Source of the DNA: Actinomycetes bacterium
GTDB lineage: Bacteria; Actinomycetota; Acidimicrobiia; Acidimicrobiales; Aldehydirespiratoraceae
Reading direction: 5' to 3'
NCBI GenBank assembly: GCA_024276495.1
Contig: JAJRXC010000005.1
Location: forward strand, 1-64,000
DNA length: 64,000 nucleotides
This document shows positions 44,748-53,896 of the stretch, piece after piece. Within the stretch, counting starts at the first letter, position 1. Every line of letters begins with the position of its first letter. The notes below the pieces were generated by a model. The model did not search any database. It was not told where the DNA came from and saw nothing but the letters and a program-made list of their open reading frames with translations. A program made the translations under genes and the position numbers.

Positions 44748-45092
44748 ATGAGCACACCAGTCGGGCCCTACACGCCGATCGTCCGAGGCGGCGATCTCCT
44801 CTTCACCGCCGGCCAGGTCGGCATCAACGACGGTGCCATCGTCACGGGCGGTCTCGAGGCCGAACTGCGCCAGCTGTTCGTCAACTTGCGTTCGGTCCTG
44901 TCGTCGGCCAACGCATCGCTGGCCGACGTGGTGAAGACCACCGTGTTTCTCGTCGACATGGACGACTACGGCGCGATGAACGAGATCTACATGGAGGAGT
45001 TCGGCGATCATCGCCCGGCCCGCTCGGCGGTGGCCGTCGCCTCGCTCCCCCTCGGCGCCCGGATCGAGATCGAGGCCATCGCCACCATCTGA
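44748..45092 (+). CDS. RidA-family reactive imine deaminase
   Basis: A 114-residue RidA/YER057c/UK114 protein. It has the opening VGPYTPIVRGGDLLFTAGQVG, the mid-chain VVKTTVFLVDMDDYGAMNEIY and the C-terminal PARSAVAVASLPLGARIEIEAIA. The conserved substrate-binding Arg lies in the PARSAV segment. These trimers hydrolyse enamines/imines from PLP enzymes and protect them from damage. GAGGAG precedes the ATG by about 7 bases. A perfect-stem hairpin follows the stop. Confidence 0.92.
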   Translation: MSTPVGPYTPIVRGGDLLFTAGQVGINDGAIVTGGLEAELRQLFVNLRSVLSSANASLADVVKTTVFLVDMDDYGAMNEIYMEEFGDHRPARSAVAVASLPLGARIEIEAIATI

Positions 45093-45098
45093 TCCCGC

Positions 45099-45128
45099 GG
45101 CCCCCGGCGGTTCGTCCGGTCGGGGGCC
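45099..45128 (+). terminator. Hairpin after ridA
   Basis: GGCCCCCG (45099-45106) pairs perfectly with CGGGGGCC (45121-45128) around a 14-base loop, 6 bases after the ridA stop. No U-tract follows. Confidence 0.5.
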
Positions 45129-45148
45129 GGTCTGGCAGACTGTCGGAC

Positions 45149-45346
45149 ATGGATGCCGGAGCGATCATCATTCTCGTCGCCCTGCTCGTCGTGATGCCCG
45201 TCGGGATCCTGATGAGCATGGTCGGGTTGGCGGCTCTTCTCGGTGGCCTCATCGGGCGCGACCGGGACCTCGACAACGTCACCGACGACGGCGAGCCCAA
45301 CGAGCATCGGGTGCTGGCCGACTCGAATCCCTACGGATCGGGCTGA
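45149..45346 (+). CDS. Small single-pass membrane protein
   Basis: A 65-residue protein. It has a very hydrophobic N-terminal helix (AIIILVALLVVMPVGILMSM, then VGLAALLGGLI) and a 28-residue acidic tail that ends in NPYGSG. The family is not recognised. A CAGACT hexamer 7 bases before ATG 45149 fits a leaderless start. It lies between ridA and the sulfurtransferase gene, 14 bases before the latter, and may share its transcript. Confidence 0.65.
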   Translation: MDAGAIIILVALLVVMPVGILMSMVGLAALLGGLIGRDRDLDNVTDDGEPNEHRVLADSNPYGSG

Positions 45347-45360
45347 CCCGGTCCTGGCCC

Positions 45361-46185
45361 ATGGACCCCGGCCCCCTCGTCTCGACCGCGTGGCTCGGCG
45401 AGCATCTCGACGATCCGACCGTCCGGGTGGTCGATTGCCGCTGGTATCTCCCGCCGTTCGACACACGCGACGGGGCCGAGGAGTACGCCCGGGCCCACAT
45501 CCCCGGCGCGGTGCGGGTGCAGTGGGACACCGACATCGCCGACCCCGATCAGCCGGGGCTGTCGATGCTGGCCGACGCGCGACGGTACGCCGCGGCCATG
45601 GCCGAGCGGGGAATCGGTGATGACACGTTCGTGGTGGCGTACGACGACCAGCATGTGACGGTCGCGGCCCGCCTGTGGTGGTCACTGCGGGTCTACGGAC
45701 ACACCCGCGTCGCGGTGCTCGACGGCGGGATCACGAAGTGGATCGCCGAGGGACGCCCCGTCGACGACCTCGTCCCGACCTGTCCGCCCGCGGTGTTCAC
45801 GCCCCGTCGCAACGACACGTTGTACGCGACCAAGTCCGATGTGCGCGCCGCGATCGACGCCGACGTGCAGCTCGTCGACGGGCGCATGGCGGGTGCCCGG
45901 GCCGAAGACGGCGGCGCCCTGCCCGACAGTGTCGTCCTCCCTGGCATCGAGTTCATGGGACCCGACGGGACGTGGCCCGACGAACACGAGGCACGAGCCC
46001 GGATCTCGGCCGCCGGCGGCGACCGGACCGAACGGGTCATCGCGTACTGCCGGGGTGGTGTCGGTGCCTGCGGGACCGCCCTCGCGTATGCCGTGGCCGG
46101 GTTCGACGACGTCGCCGTCTACGACGGCTCGTGGACCGAGTGGGTCGCCGACCCCGACACGCCGAAGATGATGGATCGGCCGTGA
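45361..46185 (+). CDS. Thiosulfate/3-mercaptopyruvate sulfurtransferase (tandem rhodanese)
   Basis: A 274-residue two-domain rhodanese. The N-terminal inactive domain has VRVVDCRWYL and GAVRVQWDTDIADP. The C-terminal active domain has the persulfide Cys230 in the loop AYCRGGVGACGTALAY. That loop is longer than the CRxGxR loop and closer to actinobacterial thiosulfate sulfurtransferases. It moves sulfane sulfur from thiosulfate or mercaptopyruvate to an acceptor. Its stop overlaps the SDR start (GTGA). Confidence 0.9.
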   Translation: MDPGPLVSTAWLGEHLDDPTVRVVDCRWYLPPFDTRDGAEEYARAHIPGAVRVQWDTDIADPDQPGLSMLADARRYAAAMAERGIGDDTFVVAYDDQHVTVAARLWWSLRVYGHTRVAVLDGGITKWIAEGRPVDDLVPTCPPAVFTPRRNDTLYATKSDVRAAIDADVQLVDGRMAGARAEDGGALPDSVVLPGIEFMGPDGTWPDEHEARARISAAGGDRTERVIAYCRGGVGACGTALAYAVAGFDDVAVYDGSWTEWVADPDTPKMMDRP

Positions 46186-46877
46186 CCCGAGTCGTCGTGG
46201 TCACCGGATCGAGCGGGGCGATCGGCGCCGCCATCCGGGCGCGATTCGAAGCCGGCGGCGACATGGTCATCGGCCTCGACGCGATTGACGCCGACGGCAC
46301 CATCGGCTGTGACGTGGCCGACGAGCGGTCCGTGGGCGCGGCGTTCGCCACGATCCGAGCCGAACACGGGCACCCGACGGTGCTCGTCAACAACGCCGGC
46401 ATGACCGGCGCCGGTGGCATCGAGGACGAGGATCCGACCACCTGGCGTCGCATCCTCGACGTGAACCTCACCGGGGCCTACCTGTGCGCGCGAGAAGTCG
46501 TTGGTGCGATGCGGGCCGCGGGCGGAGGGAAGATCGTCAACATCGCCTCGGTCAACGCCCGATTCGGCGGCTCCGCCCTGTCGGGGCCGGCCTACGCGGC
46601 GAGCAAGGGCGGCCTCGTCACCCTCAGCCGCTTCCTGGCGCGAGAACACGCGTCGGACAACATCCAGGTGAACGCCGTCGCCCCCGGTCCTCACGACACA
46701 CCGATGTGGGCGGCGCTCGACCCGGGCCTGCGGCGGCGCATCCTGGAGGCGATTCCCGGCGAGGCCCCGGGGGATCCGAACGATCTCGCGTCGATCGTCC
46801 ACTTCCTGTGCGATCCGTCGACCGGCTATCTCACCGGCGCGACGATCGACGTCAACGGTGGGCAGTGGATGGGTTGA
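46182..46877 (+). CDS. Short-chain dehydrogenase/reductase
   Basis: A 231-residue SDR with glycine motif TGSSGAIG near residue 8, NNAG, a catalytic Ser in the INIASVNA region, YAASKGG and the end motif GATIDVNGGQWMG. The start is GTG 46182, overlapping the sulfurtransferase stop. It lacks the usual segment after beta-2 and is therefore shorter than the 245-260 norm. The substrate is unknown. It converges with the ABC permease gene 10 bases downstream. Confidence 0.88.
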   Translation: MTRVVVVTGSSGAIGAAIRARFEAGGDMVIGLDAIDADGTIGCDVADERSVGAAFATIRAEHGHPTVLVNNAGMTGAGGIEDEDPTTWRRILDVNLTGAYLCAREVVGAMRAAGGGKIVNIASVNARFGGSALSGPAYAASKGGLVTLSRFLAREHASDNIQVNAVAPGPHDTPMWAALDPGLRRRILEAIPGEAPGDPNDLASIVHFLCDPSTGYLTGATIDVNGGQWMG

Positions 46878-46887
46878 GCGCGACGGC

Positions 46888-47760
46888 TCAGCGTTCGCTG
46901 CCGGTCGACTCGTACCAGGCACCCACGACGAGACGGCTCAACCAGCCGAACGTGAAGAAGACCGCGATGCCGAGAACCGACGAGATGATGATCGTGGCAT
47001 ACAACTCCTCGATCTGAACGAGGCCGCGATACTTGTTGACGAGGTTTCCGAGCCCGGTCTCGCCCCGCCCGAAGAAGAACTCGCCGACGATCGCGCCGAT
47101 CACCGAGAGCCCCGCGGCGATGCGAAATCCGGTGAAGGTGGCCGGCATCGCCGCCGGGAACTGCAGCTTCCACAGGCGCGTGAACCGGCTGGCGTCGTGG
47201 AGAGTGAAGAGATCGTGGAGATCACGATCAACCGACTTCAGCCCGAACAACGAGTTGGTGATGATCGGGAACAGCGAGATCAGCACCGCGACGATCACCC
47301 GACTCTTGAACCCGAACCCGAACCACACGCCGATGAGGGGGACGAGCGCGAGCGTCGGGACGGTCTGGATCACGACCGCCCACGGGAAGAACGCGTCTTC
47401 CATGAGCCGGGCCTGGCTCATGACGACCGCGAAGAGGACACCCAACGTGATCGCGATCGCCAAGCCGACGAACGCGACCTTGGTGGTGTTGATGAACGCC
47501 TCGAAGAGCTCCGCCCTGGTGGCGTTGTCGCCGATGGTCTGGGTGAAGACCGTGTGGGGTTGAGGAACGAGGATCTTGCGCTTCTCCGACACGACCTCGC
47601 GCAGGAGATAGAAGAGCCCCGTGACGATCGCGGCGAACACGAGCGGCGGAACGCCGAGCGTGACGAAGGAGCTCCAACTGACCCGTTTCGTCGGCGGCGG
47701 GCCGACGACGGTGCCGCTGCTCACATCCGGGGAGCCCGAGGAACTCGCCTCAGTCGTCAT
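46888..47760 (-). CDS. ABC transporter permease (SsuC/ThiX type), second permease
   Basis: A 290-residue permease of the nitrate/sulfonate/pyrimidine family. It has 5-6 helices and the EAA-like loop FPIITNSLFGLKSVDRDLHDLF, where the ATPase docks. The FTGFRIAAGLSVIGAIVGEFFFG stretch is highly similar to the other permease (49121-49957), indicating duplication and probably a heterodimeric channel. A GGAGAAGG site precedes ATG 47760. It is the last gene of the ABC operon and is separated from the binding-protein gene by a strong hairpin. Confidence 0.9.
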   Translation of the reverse strand: MTTEASSSGSPDVSSGTVVGPPPTKRVSWSSFVTLGVPPLVFAAIVTGLFYLLREVVSEKRKILVPQPHTVFTQTIGDNATRAELFEAFINTTKVAFVGLAIAITLGVLFAVVMSQARLMEDAFFPWAVVIQTVPTLALVPLIGVWFGFGFKSRVIVAVLISLFPIITNSLFGLKSVDRDLHDLFTLHDASRFTRLWKLQFPAAMPATFTGFRIAAGLSVIGAIVGEFFFGRGETGLGNLVNKYRGLVQIEELYATIIISSVLGIAVFFTFGWLSRLVVGAWYESTGSER

Positions 47761-47788
47761 GGGTACCTTCTCCGTCGAGTTGAACAGC

Positions 47789-47816
47789 GGGGGAGGTCGC
47801 CGCCGCGACCTCCCCC
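47789..47816 (-). terminator. Strong 12-bp hairpin between binding-protein and permease genes
   Basis: A perfect 12-bp stem (GGGGGAGGTCGC / GCGACCTCCCCC) with a 4-base loop lies 17 bases after the binding-protein stop and 28 bases before the next ATG. It may partly terminate transcription or shield the mRNA 3' end. The binding protein would then be made in excess over the second permease. Confidence 0.7.
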
Positions 47817-47833
47817 ACCGCTACAGCCTTGAA

Positions 47834-49063
47834 CTACTGGCCGAGGCTGATGCTCGTGTCGAGGAACTCGTTGGTGAAGAGGTCCTCCGGTGTGACATCG
47901 GGGTTCACGTTGTCGTCGCCCCGTTCGATGTAGATCGGCAACATGATGTCGATCATCCGCTGCACCCGTTCGGTGTCGAAGTCACCGATGTAGCCGTTGT
48001 CACCATCGGTGACGAGGCCCAGGTCCAACATCGCCGCGGTGCCCGCAGCGTGGCTCTCCTCGGACGACGTCCAGAAGCTGTTGAGATCGGTGACGATCTC
48101 GTTCAGCCGGATGTTCATCGGTTCCGGGTCGTTGAGATAGTCGACCGAGGCCTGCTGGAACATCGGGATCAACGCCTCGAGACATTCCCGATCCTCGGTG
48201 AGCGACTCGGGCTTGACCGAGAGCGCCGACTGGTAGTTCGGGAATCCGGCATCGTTGATGAGCAGGAAATCGACGGGCTTTTGCCAACCTTCGATCTCGT
48301 TCTCGTACCGCCAGGGCTCGTTGGTGGCGAAGCCCTGTTGGACGATGCCCTCTTCGGTGATGAAGCGGGTCGGCGAGCCGTCGTAGGACGCATCGACCTG
48401 CGACTCGTTGAGGATGCCCTCGCCGAGGAAGTAGTCCATGTAGGCGCCGCCCTCGAAGTAGAGCACGGAAGCGTCGGAATCACGGATGTCCTCGAAGGTC
48501 TCGAAGCTGTACTGCTCCGGATCCCACATGAGGATCTGAGGTCCGACGTCGAAGAAGGTCATCACACCCACCAGCGGCAGGGCCGCCGAGTTCTGGATGG
48601 CCTCCGAGGTGCTCGCGTAGCCCATGAAGATGTTCTCATCGGCGTAGATCTGCGCGCTCGGGGGGGAGAAGCCCACGTAGGGCCCGCCCGCACGGATCTC
48701 CATGGTGATGCCGGTGTCGCCGAGTGGGCCGCTGTAGATGCCGTTGTCGGCGTCGAGCGTGCCGTCGGGGCCGATCAACTGGTAGGTGAACCCGTGCTCG
48801 GGCTCCGGGAACCAGTCGGTCTGCACGATCAGCGGATCGGGGCAGATGCCGACGAGTGAGTTGCCGACCGCCTCGGCACCACCGCCTTCATCGGCACCTT
48901 CATCGGCGCCTTCGTCGGCGCCCTCATCGGCGCCGGTTTCGGTCGCTTCGGTGTTGTCGGCGCCGGCGTCGTCACCGTCGTCGCTGTCGTTTCCGCACGC
49001 CGCCGCGAACAGCGTCAGCGCGACGAAAACCATGAGTAAACGTCTCCACGAGTGAAGTTTCAC
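47834..49063 (-). CDS. ABC substrate-binding lipoprotein (NMT1/THI5-like)
   Basis: A 409-residue lipoprotein with lipobox FAAAC (Cys23), then an acidic linker with a fourfold ADEG repeat (12-base DNA period, about 48889-48936). A two-lobed binding domain starts at IVQTDWFPEPEHGFTYQLIG. The family covers pyrimidine (ThiY), riboflavin, sulfonate and nitrate binders. The W-F-P-x-P-E-H opening recalls ThiY-like aromatic or heterocycle binders, but the ligand cannot be fixed. The start is GTG 49063 with AGGAG 7 bases upstream. Confidence 0.86.
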   Translation of the reverse strand: MKLHSWRRLLMVFVALTLFAAACGNDSDDGDDAGADNTEATETGADEGADEGADEGADEGGGAEAVGNSLVGICPDPLIVQTDWFPEPEHGFTYQLIGPDGTLDADNGIYSGPLGDTGITMEIRAGGPYVGFSPPSAQIYADENIFMGYASTSEAIQNSAALPLVGVMTFFDVGPQILMWDPEQYSFETFEDIRDSDASVLYFEGGAYMDYFLGEGILNESQVDASYDGSPTRFITEEGIVQQGFATNEPWRYENEIEGWQKPVDFLLINDAGFPNYQSALSVKPESLTEDRECLEALIPMFQQASVDYLNDPEPMNIRLNEIVTDLNSFWTSSEESHAAGTAAMLDLGLVTDGDNGYIGDFDTERVQRMIDIMLPIYIERGDDNVNPDVTPEDLFTNEFLDTSISLGQ

Positions 49064-49120
49064 AGATCCCCTCCTAGGTGTATGTCCGATATTTCTTATC
49101 ACGCGGCCGTTGTCACCGGC

Positions 49121-49957
49121 TCATCGTCTTCTTCCCGGTGCCCAATGTCTGGTTGCCCGGTCGCCGATCGCTCCGACGATCAGGAACAGCACCACACCGA
49201 GAAGAGAACTGAGGACGATCGCGGACATCAGGCGATCGATCTGGAGACGGTTCTGATAGAAGCTGATCAGCCGCCCGATGCCCTTTTCCTGTCCGCCGCG
49301 AAAGAAGAACTCGCCGACGATGGCGCCCGTCACGGCCAACCCGGCCGCGATGCGAAACCCGGTGAAGATGGCCGGCTGGGCCGCCGGCAACTCGAGCTTC
49401 CACAGCCGGGTGTTGGACGATGCCTTGTGGAGGGTGAACAGCTCGTGGAGGTTGCGATCGGCGGCCTGGAGTCCGAACAAGGTGTTGGTGATGACCGGGA
49501 AGATCGAGATGATCACCGTCACGAGGACCCGGGCGTTGAAGGCGAAGCCGAGCCACAGGCCGATGATCGGTGTGATCGCGATGATCGGGATCGTCTGGAG
49601 CGCGACCGCGTAGGGGAAGATCGTGCGCTCGATCCAGCGGGCCCGGCTCATGAGGATGGCGATCGCCATTCCGACGATGATCGAGATGATGAGACCGACG
49701 ACCACCACGACGGTCGTCGCCCACAGGCCTTCGAGGATCTCCTTCAGGGGTTTCCAGGTGAGCATGCCGTCGGAGAAGACCTCGTGGGGTGGCGGCAGGA
49801 TGAACCGCTGGCTGTCGCTCAGTCCGCGGTAGCTCATGAAGTACCAGACGCCGATCACGCCTCCGAGGACGACCACCGGCGGCACGATCACGCGAGCGAG
49901 CGCTCGAGCGGATTGCCCCACCCCTCCGGTGGATTCGACGGCACTCTGCGAGGTCAC
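49121..49957 (-). CDS. ABC transporter permease (SsuC/ThiX type), first permease
   Basis: A 278-residue membrane protein with 5-6 helices. The cytoplasmic coupling loop is FPVITNTLFGLQAADRNLHELF and the LWKLELPAAQPAIFTGFRIAAGLAV block is shared with its paralogue at 46888-47760. The N-terminus is short and cytosolic, starting at GTG 49957. It lies between the ATPase and the binding-protein genes of one minus-strand operon and is presumed to be one half of the channel. Confidence 0.9.
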   Translation of the reverse strand: MTSQSAVESTGGVGQSARALARVIVPPVVVLGGVIGVWYFMSYRGLSDSQRFILPPPHEVFSDGMLTWKPLKEILEGLWATTVVVVVGLIISIIVGMAIAILMSRARWIERTIFPYAVALQTIPIIAITPIIGLWLGFAFNARVLVTVIISIFPVITNTLFGLQAADRNLHELFTLHKASSNTRLWKLELPAAQPAIFTGFRIAAGLAVTGAIVGEFFFRGGQEKGIGRLISFYQNRLQIDRLMSAIVLSSLLGVVLFLIVGAIGDRATRHWAPGRRR

Positions 49958-50027
49958 GGCGTGACCCTAGTAGGTCGGCCGTGGCTGGTGCATCCTGCGG
50001 TCGACCCGCGATTCTCCGACACGCGGG

Positions 50028-50792
50028 TCAGTCCTCGTAGCCGCCGCGGAGCGCGGCCGAGACCTCTCCGCTCAGCTTCGCGAACTCCGGCGTGAAGCGA
50101 AGTTCGGGGGCGCGGGGGTACTCGAAGGGCACGTGGAACTCGGCGACGATCCGGCCGGGGCGCGGCGACATCACCAGCACCCGGGTGGAGAGGAACACCG
50201 CCTCGTACAGCGAGTGGGTGATGAAGAGGCCGGCGAACCCTTCGCTCTCGAAGAGCCGGATGACCTCGTCGTTGAGCCGCTCGCGGGAGATCTCGTCGAG
50301 CGCGCCGAATGGTTCGTCGAACAAGAAGACGGTCGGGTTGAGGGTCAACGACCGGGCAACCGACGTTCGCATCCTCATGCCACCCGAGAGGCGTCGGGGG
50401 TGGTGCTTTTCGAATCCGGTCAGTCCGACGAGGTCGATGGCGGCTTGGGCTCGCCGCGCCCGCTCCTCCTTGTCGATGCCGTGGAGCTCGCACAAGAGCT
50501 CCACGTTCCTCGCGACGGTGCGCCACGGCAGGAGGGTCGCGTCCTGGAACACGTAGCCGAGGCGATCGCGGTCGACCGAGACCGAACCGGCGGTCTCCGG
50601 CAGCAACCCCGACGCGATCTTCAAGAGGGTGGACTTGCCGCAACCGGACGGCCCGACGACGGTCACGAACTCTCCCGGCTTCACATCGAAGGAGATGTCC
50701 TCGAGCGCGACGGTGCCGTCGGGATATGTCATCTGCACGCCGGAAAACGAGAGCGAGGCCGACGCCTCTGCCTTGGGATCGTCAGCGCTCAC
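50028..50792 (-). CDS. ABC transporter ATP-binding protein (SsuB/ThiZ/TauB type)
   Basis: A 254-residue ATPase with Walker A GPSGCGKST, Q-loop VFQDATLLPWRTV (the LLPW is typical of nitrate/taurine/pyrimidine transporters), signature LSGGMRMRTSVARS, Walker B FLFDEPFGALD and H-loop ITHSLYEAV. The start is GTG 50792 with an AAAGG site. It is the first gene of the importer operon and diverges from the E1-alpha operon across 176 bases that contain a candidate shared operator. Confidence 0.92.
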   Translation of the reverse strand: MSADDPKAEASASLSFSGVQMTYPDGTVALEDISFDVKPGEFVTVVGPSGCGKSTLLKIASGLLPETAGSVSVDRDRLGYVFQDATLLPWRTVARNVELLCELHGIDKEERARRAQAAIDLVGLTGFEKHHPRRLSGGMRMRTSVARSLTLNPTVFLFDEPFGALDEISRERLNDEVIRLFESEGFAGLFITHSLYEAVFLSTRVLVMSPRPGRIVAEFHVPFEYPRAPELRFTPEFAKLSGEVSAALRGGYED

Positions 50793-50919
50793 AGGGTGTG
50801 CCTTTCGGGCCGGGTGACTCAGAACCGGGGTTGAGTCTGTCAGATGTTCGGTGCCGTGTGCATCTCCGCCGGCAAACACCGCCGGAGGGCCGTTTCGACG
50901 CCCCCCGGGATTTTTGTTC

Positions 50920-50937
50920 AGCAAAGATTTATTTGCT
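50920..50937. promoter_or_regulatory. Inverted repeat in the divergent importer/catabolic promoter region
   Basis: AGCAAA and TTTGCT (6-bp arms, 6-base AT-rich spacer) lie in an unusually AT-rich patch between the ABC importer and E1-alpha operons. The right arm contains TTGCTC, a -35 candidate 18 bases before the E1-alpha -10 box, so binding here would block transcription. The XRE-cupin regulator at the end of the operon is a natural candidate to bind it (inference). Confidence 0.5.
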
Positions 50938-50956
50938 CACACCTAAGCCCTGGGAG

Positions 50957-50962
50957 TAGGTT
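50957..50962 (+). promoter_or_regulatory. -10 box (TAGGTT) for the E1-alpha operon, leaderless
   Basis: TAGGTT is exactly 6 bases before ATG 50969, with -35-like TTGCTC 18 bases upstream. Confidence 0.6.
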
Positions 50963-50968
50963 CCGGCC

Positions 50969-51942
50969 ATGGAACGCGACACGCTCCTCGGGTTGTACGA
51001 CGACATGTGGCTGATTCGGGCCTTCGAGCAGGGCCTCGAGCGTGAGTTCGAGCAGGGCAACGTGCCGGGAATGCTGCACACCGGGCTGGGACAGGAGGCG
51101 ACCCAGGCGGCACTGGCCGCCCACCTCGACGCGACCGACTGCTTCTTTCCGGATCATCGCTGCCACGGGATCAACGCATTGGCGCAGCACCGCCACCGCG
51201 GCGACGGCGAACGCATCATGGCCGAGCTCTTCGGCCGATCCACCGGCGTCTGTGGCGGCAAGGGCGGCAGCCTCCACTCCGCGGATCCGACGGTCGGGAA
51301 CTATGGCGACAACGCGGTCGAAGGGTCCTACATGGCCACGGTGCTCGGCGTCGCCCTCGCCGCGCAGCTCCGCGGCGAACCCAAGGTCGCGTGCGCGATC
51401 ATCGGCGACGGCACCGTCGGGCGCGGCGAGTTCCACGAGAGCCTCAACATGGCGGCCATCTGGAAGCTCCCCGTCCTCTACGCCTGTGTGAACAACGGCT
51501 ATGCCATCTCGATGCCGGTCGGCGACGGGCACGCGTCGGCCGACATCATCGATCTGGCGAAGGGGTACGGCTTCGAGTGTCGGCAGGTCGACGGCAACGA
51601 CATCGTCGAGTCCCATCGTGCGGTCGGCGACGCCGTCGCCCACATCCGCGCCGGCGAGGGCCCGTACTTCCTCGAGCTCAAGACCTGGCGATGGCAGGGG
51701 ATCTTCGCCGGGGAGTTCCGCCCGGCCGAAGAGGTGAAGTACTGGCGCGAGGAGCACGACCCGATCCTCATGGCCGACGAGGTCCTGGAGTCGATGGGGG
51801 TCGACGCCGCGGCGCGCGAGGCCATCGAGTCGGCCCAGCGGGCCCGGATCGAGGAATGGATCGCCTTCGCGAAAAAAAGCCCTCCGCCCGACCTCGCCAA
51901 GGCCACGGCCGATGTGTACGTCGGCTGGGAGGTGGCCGGCCG

Positions 51943-51946
<4 letters not shown>
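50969..51946 (+). CDS. ThDP-dependent 2-oxoacid/acetoin dehydrogenase E1 alpha subunit
   Basis: A 325-residue E1-alpha of the pyruvate/acetoin dehydrogenase type. It has FFPDHRCHGINALA, GGKGGSLHSADP and the ThDP-Mg motif GDG (146-148) ending at Asn175-Asn176 in CVNNGYAIS. Length fits AcoA-like proteins. Together with the beta subunit it would decarboxylate or cleave an acyl donor and reductively acylate the lipoyl group. The substrate could be acetoin or a 2-oxo acid. It is the first gene of an eight-gene operon and overlaps the next gene by 4 bases. Confidence 0.92.
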
Positions 51947-52922
<976 letters not shown>

Positions 52923-52926
<4 letters not shown>

Positions 52927-53192
52927 GTACCGATGTGATCCTGCCCAAATGGGGGCTCACCATGGAGGACGGCACGGTCGTCGCCTGGCACGTGCGCGAG
53001 GGCGACACCGTCGCCGAGGGCGACCTGTTGGCCGAGGTCGAGACGGAGAAGGTGGAGAACGAGCTCCTGGCGCCGTGCGCCGGCGTCGTTGCGAGCGTCG
53101 TGGTGGCCGAGGACGAGACGGTCGACGTCGGAACGGTGCTGGCGGTCATCGCCGCCGACGAGGCGGAGGCCACCCGGATCCGGGGGGTTTGA
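52923..53192 (+). CDS. Free-standing lipoyl-domain carrier protein
   Basis: An 89-residue protein that is a single lipoyl/biotinyl domain. The lipoylated Lys43 is in ETEKVENE at the tip of the hairpin, and GLTMEDGTVVAWHVREGD leads the N-terminal half. EKVE rather than EAMKM favours lipoylation over biotinylation. Normally this domain is fused to the E2 acyltransferase; here it is a separate gene 5 bases before the E2 core gene. The last residues (EATRIRGV) form a very short tail with no E1/E3-binding domain. Confidence 0.9.
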
Positions 53193-53197
53193 TCTCC

Positions 53198-53896
53198 ATG
53201 CCCGACACCACCGAGACGACCTCTCGCCCCACGCGGCTGCAACGGGCGATGGCCAAGACGATGACGAAGGCCGTGACCACGGCCGCCCTGAGCCAAGTCG
53301 TCCGGGAGATCGACATGACGTCGGTCGAGCGCGACCGGGCCACCGCCACCGAGCGATCCTCGATCAACACCTATCTGCTGGCCGCGGTCGCTCGGAGCCT
53401 CGTCGACCATCCGATGCTGAACGGTCGACTCGAGGACGGCTCGGTGGTGGTGCCCGAAGCGGTCAACTTGGGCATCGCCGTCTCCGTGTCCGAGGGGCTC
53501 GTCGTACCGATCGTCCACGGAGCGAATCGGTTGTCGTTCGACGAGTTGGCCGCGGCCGCGTCGGCCGCGGCAGCCAAGGCCCGCGACGGCGACCTCACGT
53601 TTGCCGACGTCGAGGGCGGCACGTTCACCGTCTCGAATCTCGGAATGTTCGGCATCGACGGCGGCTTCGCCATTCCGCCCCATCCGCAGGCGGCGATTCT
53701 CCTCGTCGGTCGAGTGCAAGCCCGCTTCGTGCCCGACGATGCCGGCCGGCCGGTTGCCCGACCGGTGTGTCGCTGCGGCCTCAGTTTCGATCACCGGTTC
53801 ATCGACGGCGCGAGCGCAGCCCGGTTCCTGATGGCCGTCGACTCGGCGCTGGGCGACGCGCCGGCGCTTCGAGACGACCCGGGGAGATCCGGATGA
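53198..53896 (+). CDS. 2-oxoacid dehydrogenase acyltransferase (E2) catalytic core
   Basis: A 232-residue E2 core domain without a lipoyl or peripheral-subunit-binding domain. It begins with TRLQRAMAKTMTKAV. It contains the core strand GGTFTVSNLGMFGIDGGFAIP and the active-site motif DHRFIDGA, with catalytic His199 and Asp203. The Cys pair in CRCGLSFDHR is unusual for this position. With the separate lipoyl protein it makes a split E2. No E3 (dihydrolipoyl dehydrogenase) gene is in the operon, so the genome-wide E3 must serve or another oxidant is used. Confidence 0.88.
   Translation: MPDTTETTSRPTRLQRAMAKTMTKAVTTAALSQVVREIDMTSVERDRATATERSSINTYLLAAVARSLVDHPMLNGRLEDGSVVVPEAVNLGIAVSVSEGLVVPIVHGANRLSFDELAAAASAAAAKARDGDLTFADVEGGTFTVSNLGMFGIDGGFAIPPHPQAAILLVGRVQARFVPDDAGRPVARPVCRCGLSFDHRFIDGASAARFLMAVDSALGDAPALRDDPGRSG

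Noticed and set aside
48889-48936. 12-base tandem repeats as a possible CRISPR or regulatory array
   Set aside because: They encode the ADEG linker of the binding lipoprotein in frame, have no spacers and are simple low-complexity coding repeats.
50793-50968. TPP riboswitch before the ThiXYZ-like importer
   Set aside because: No conserved CUGAGA- or ACCUGA-type core elements are present on the minus strand, and the leader is too short.
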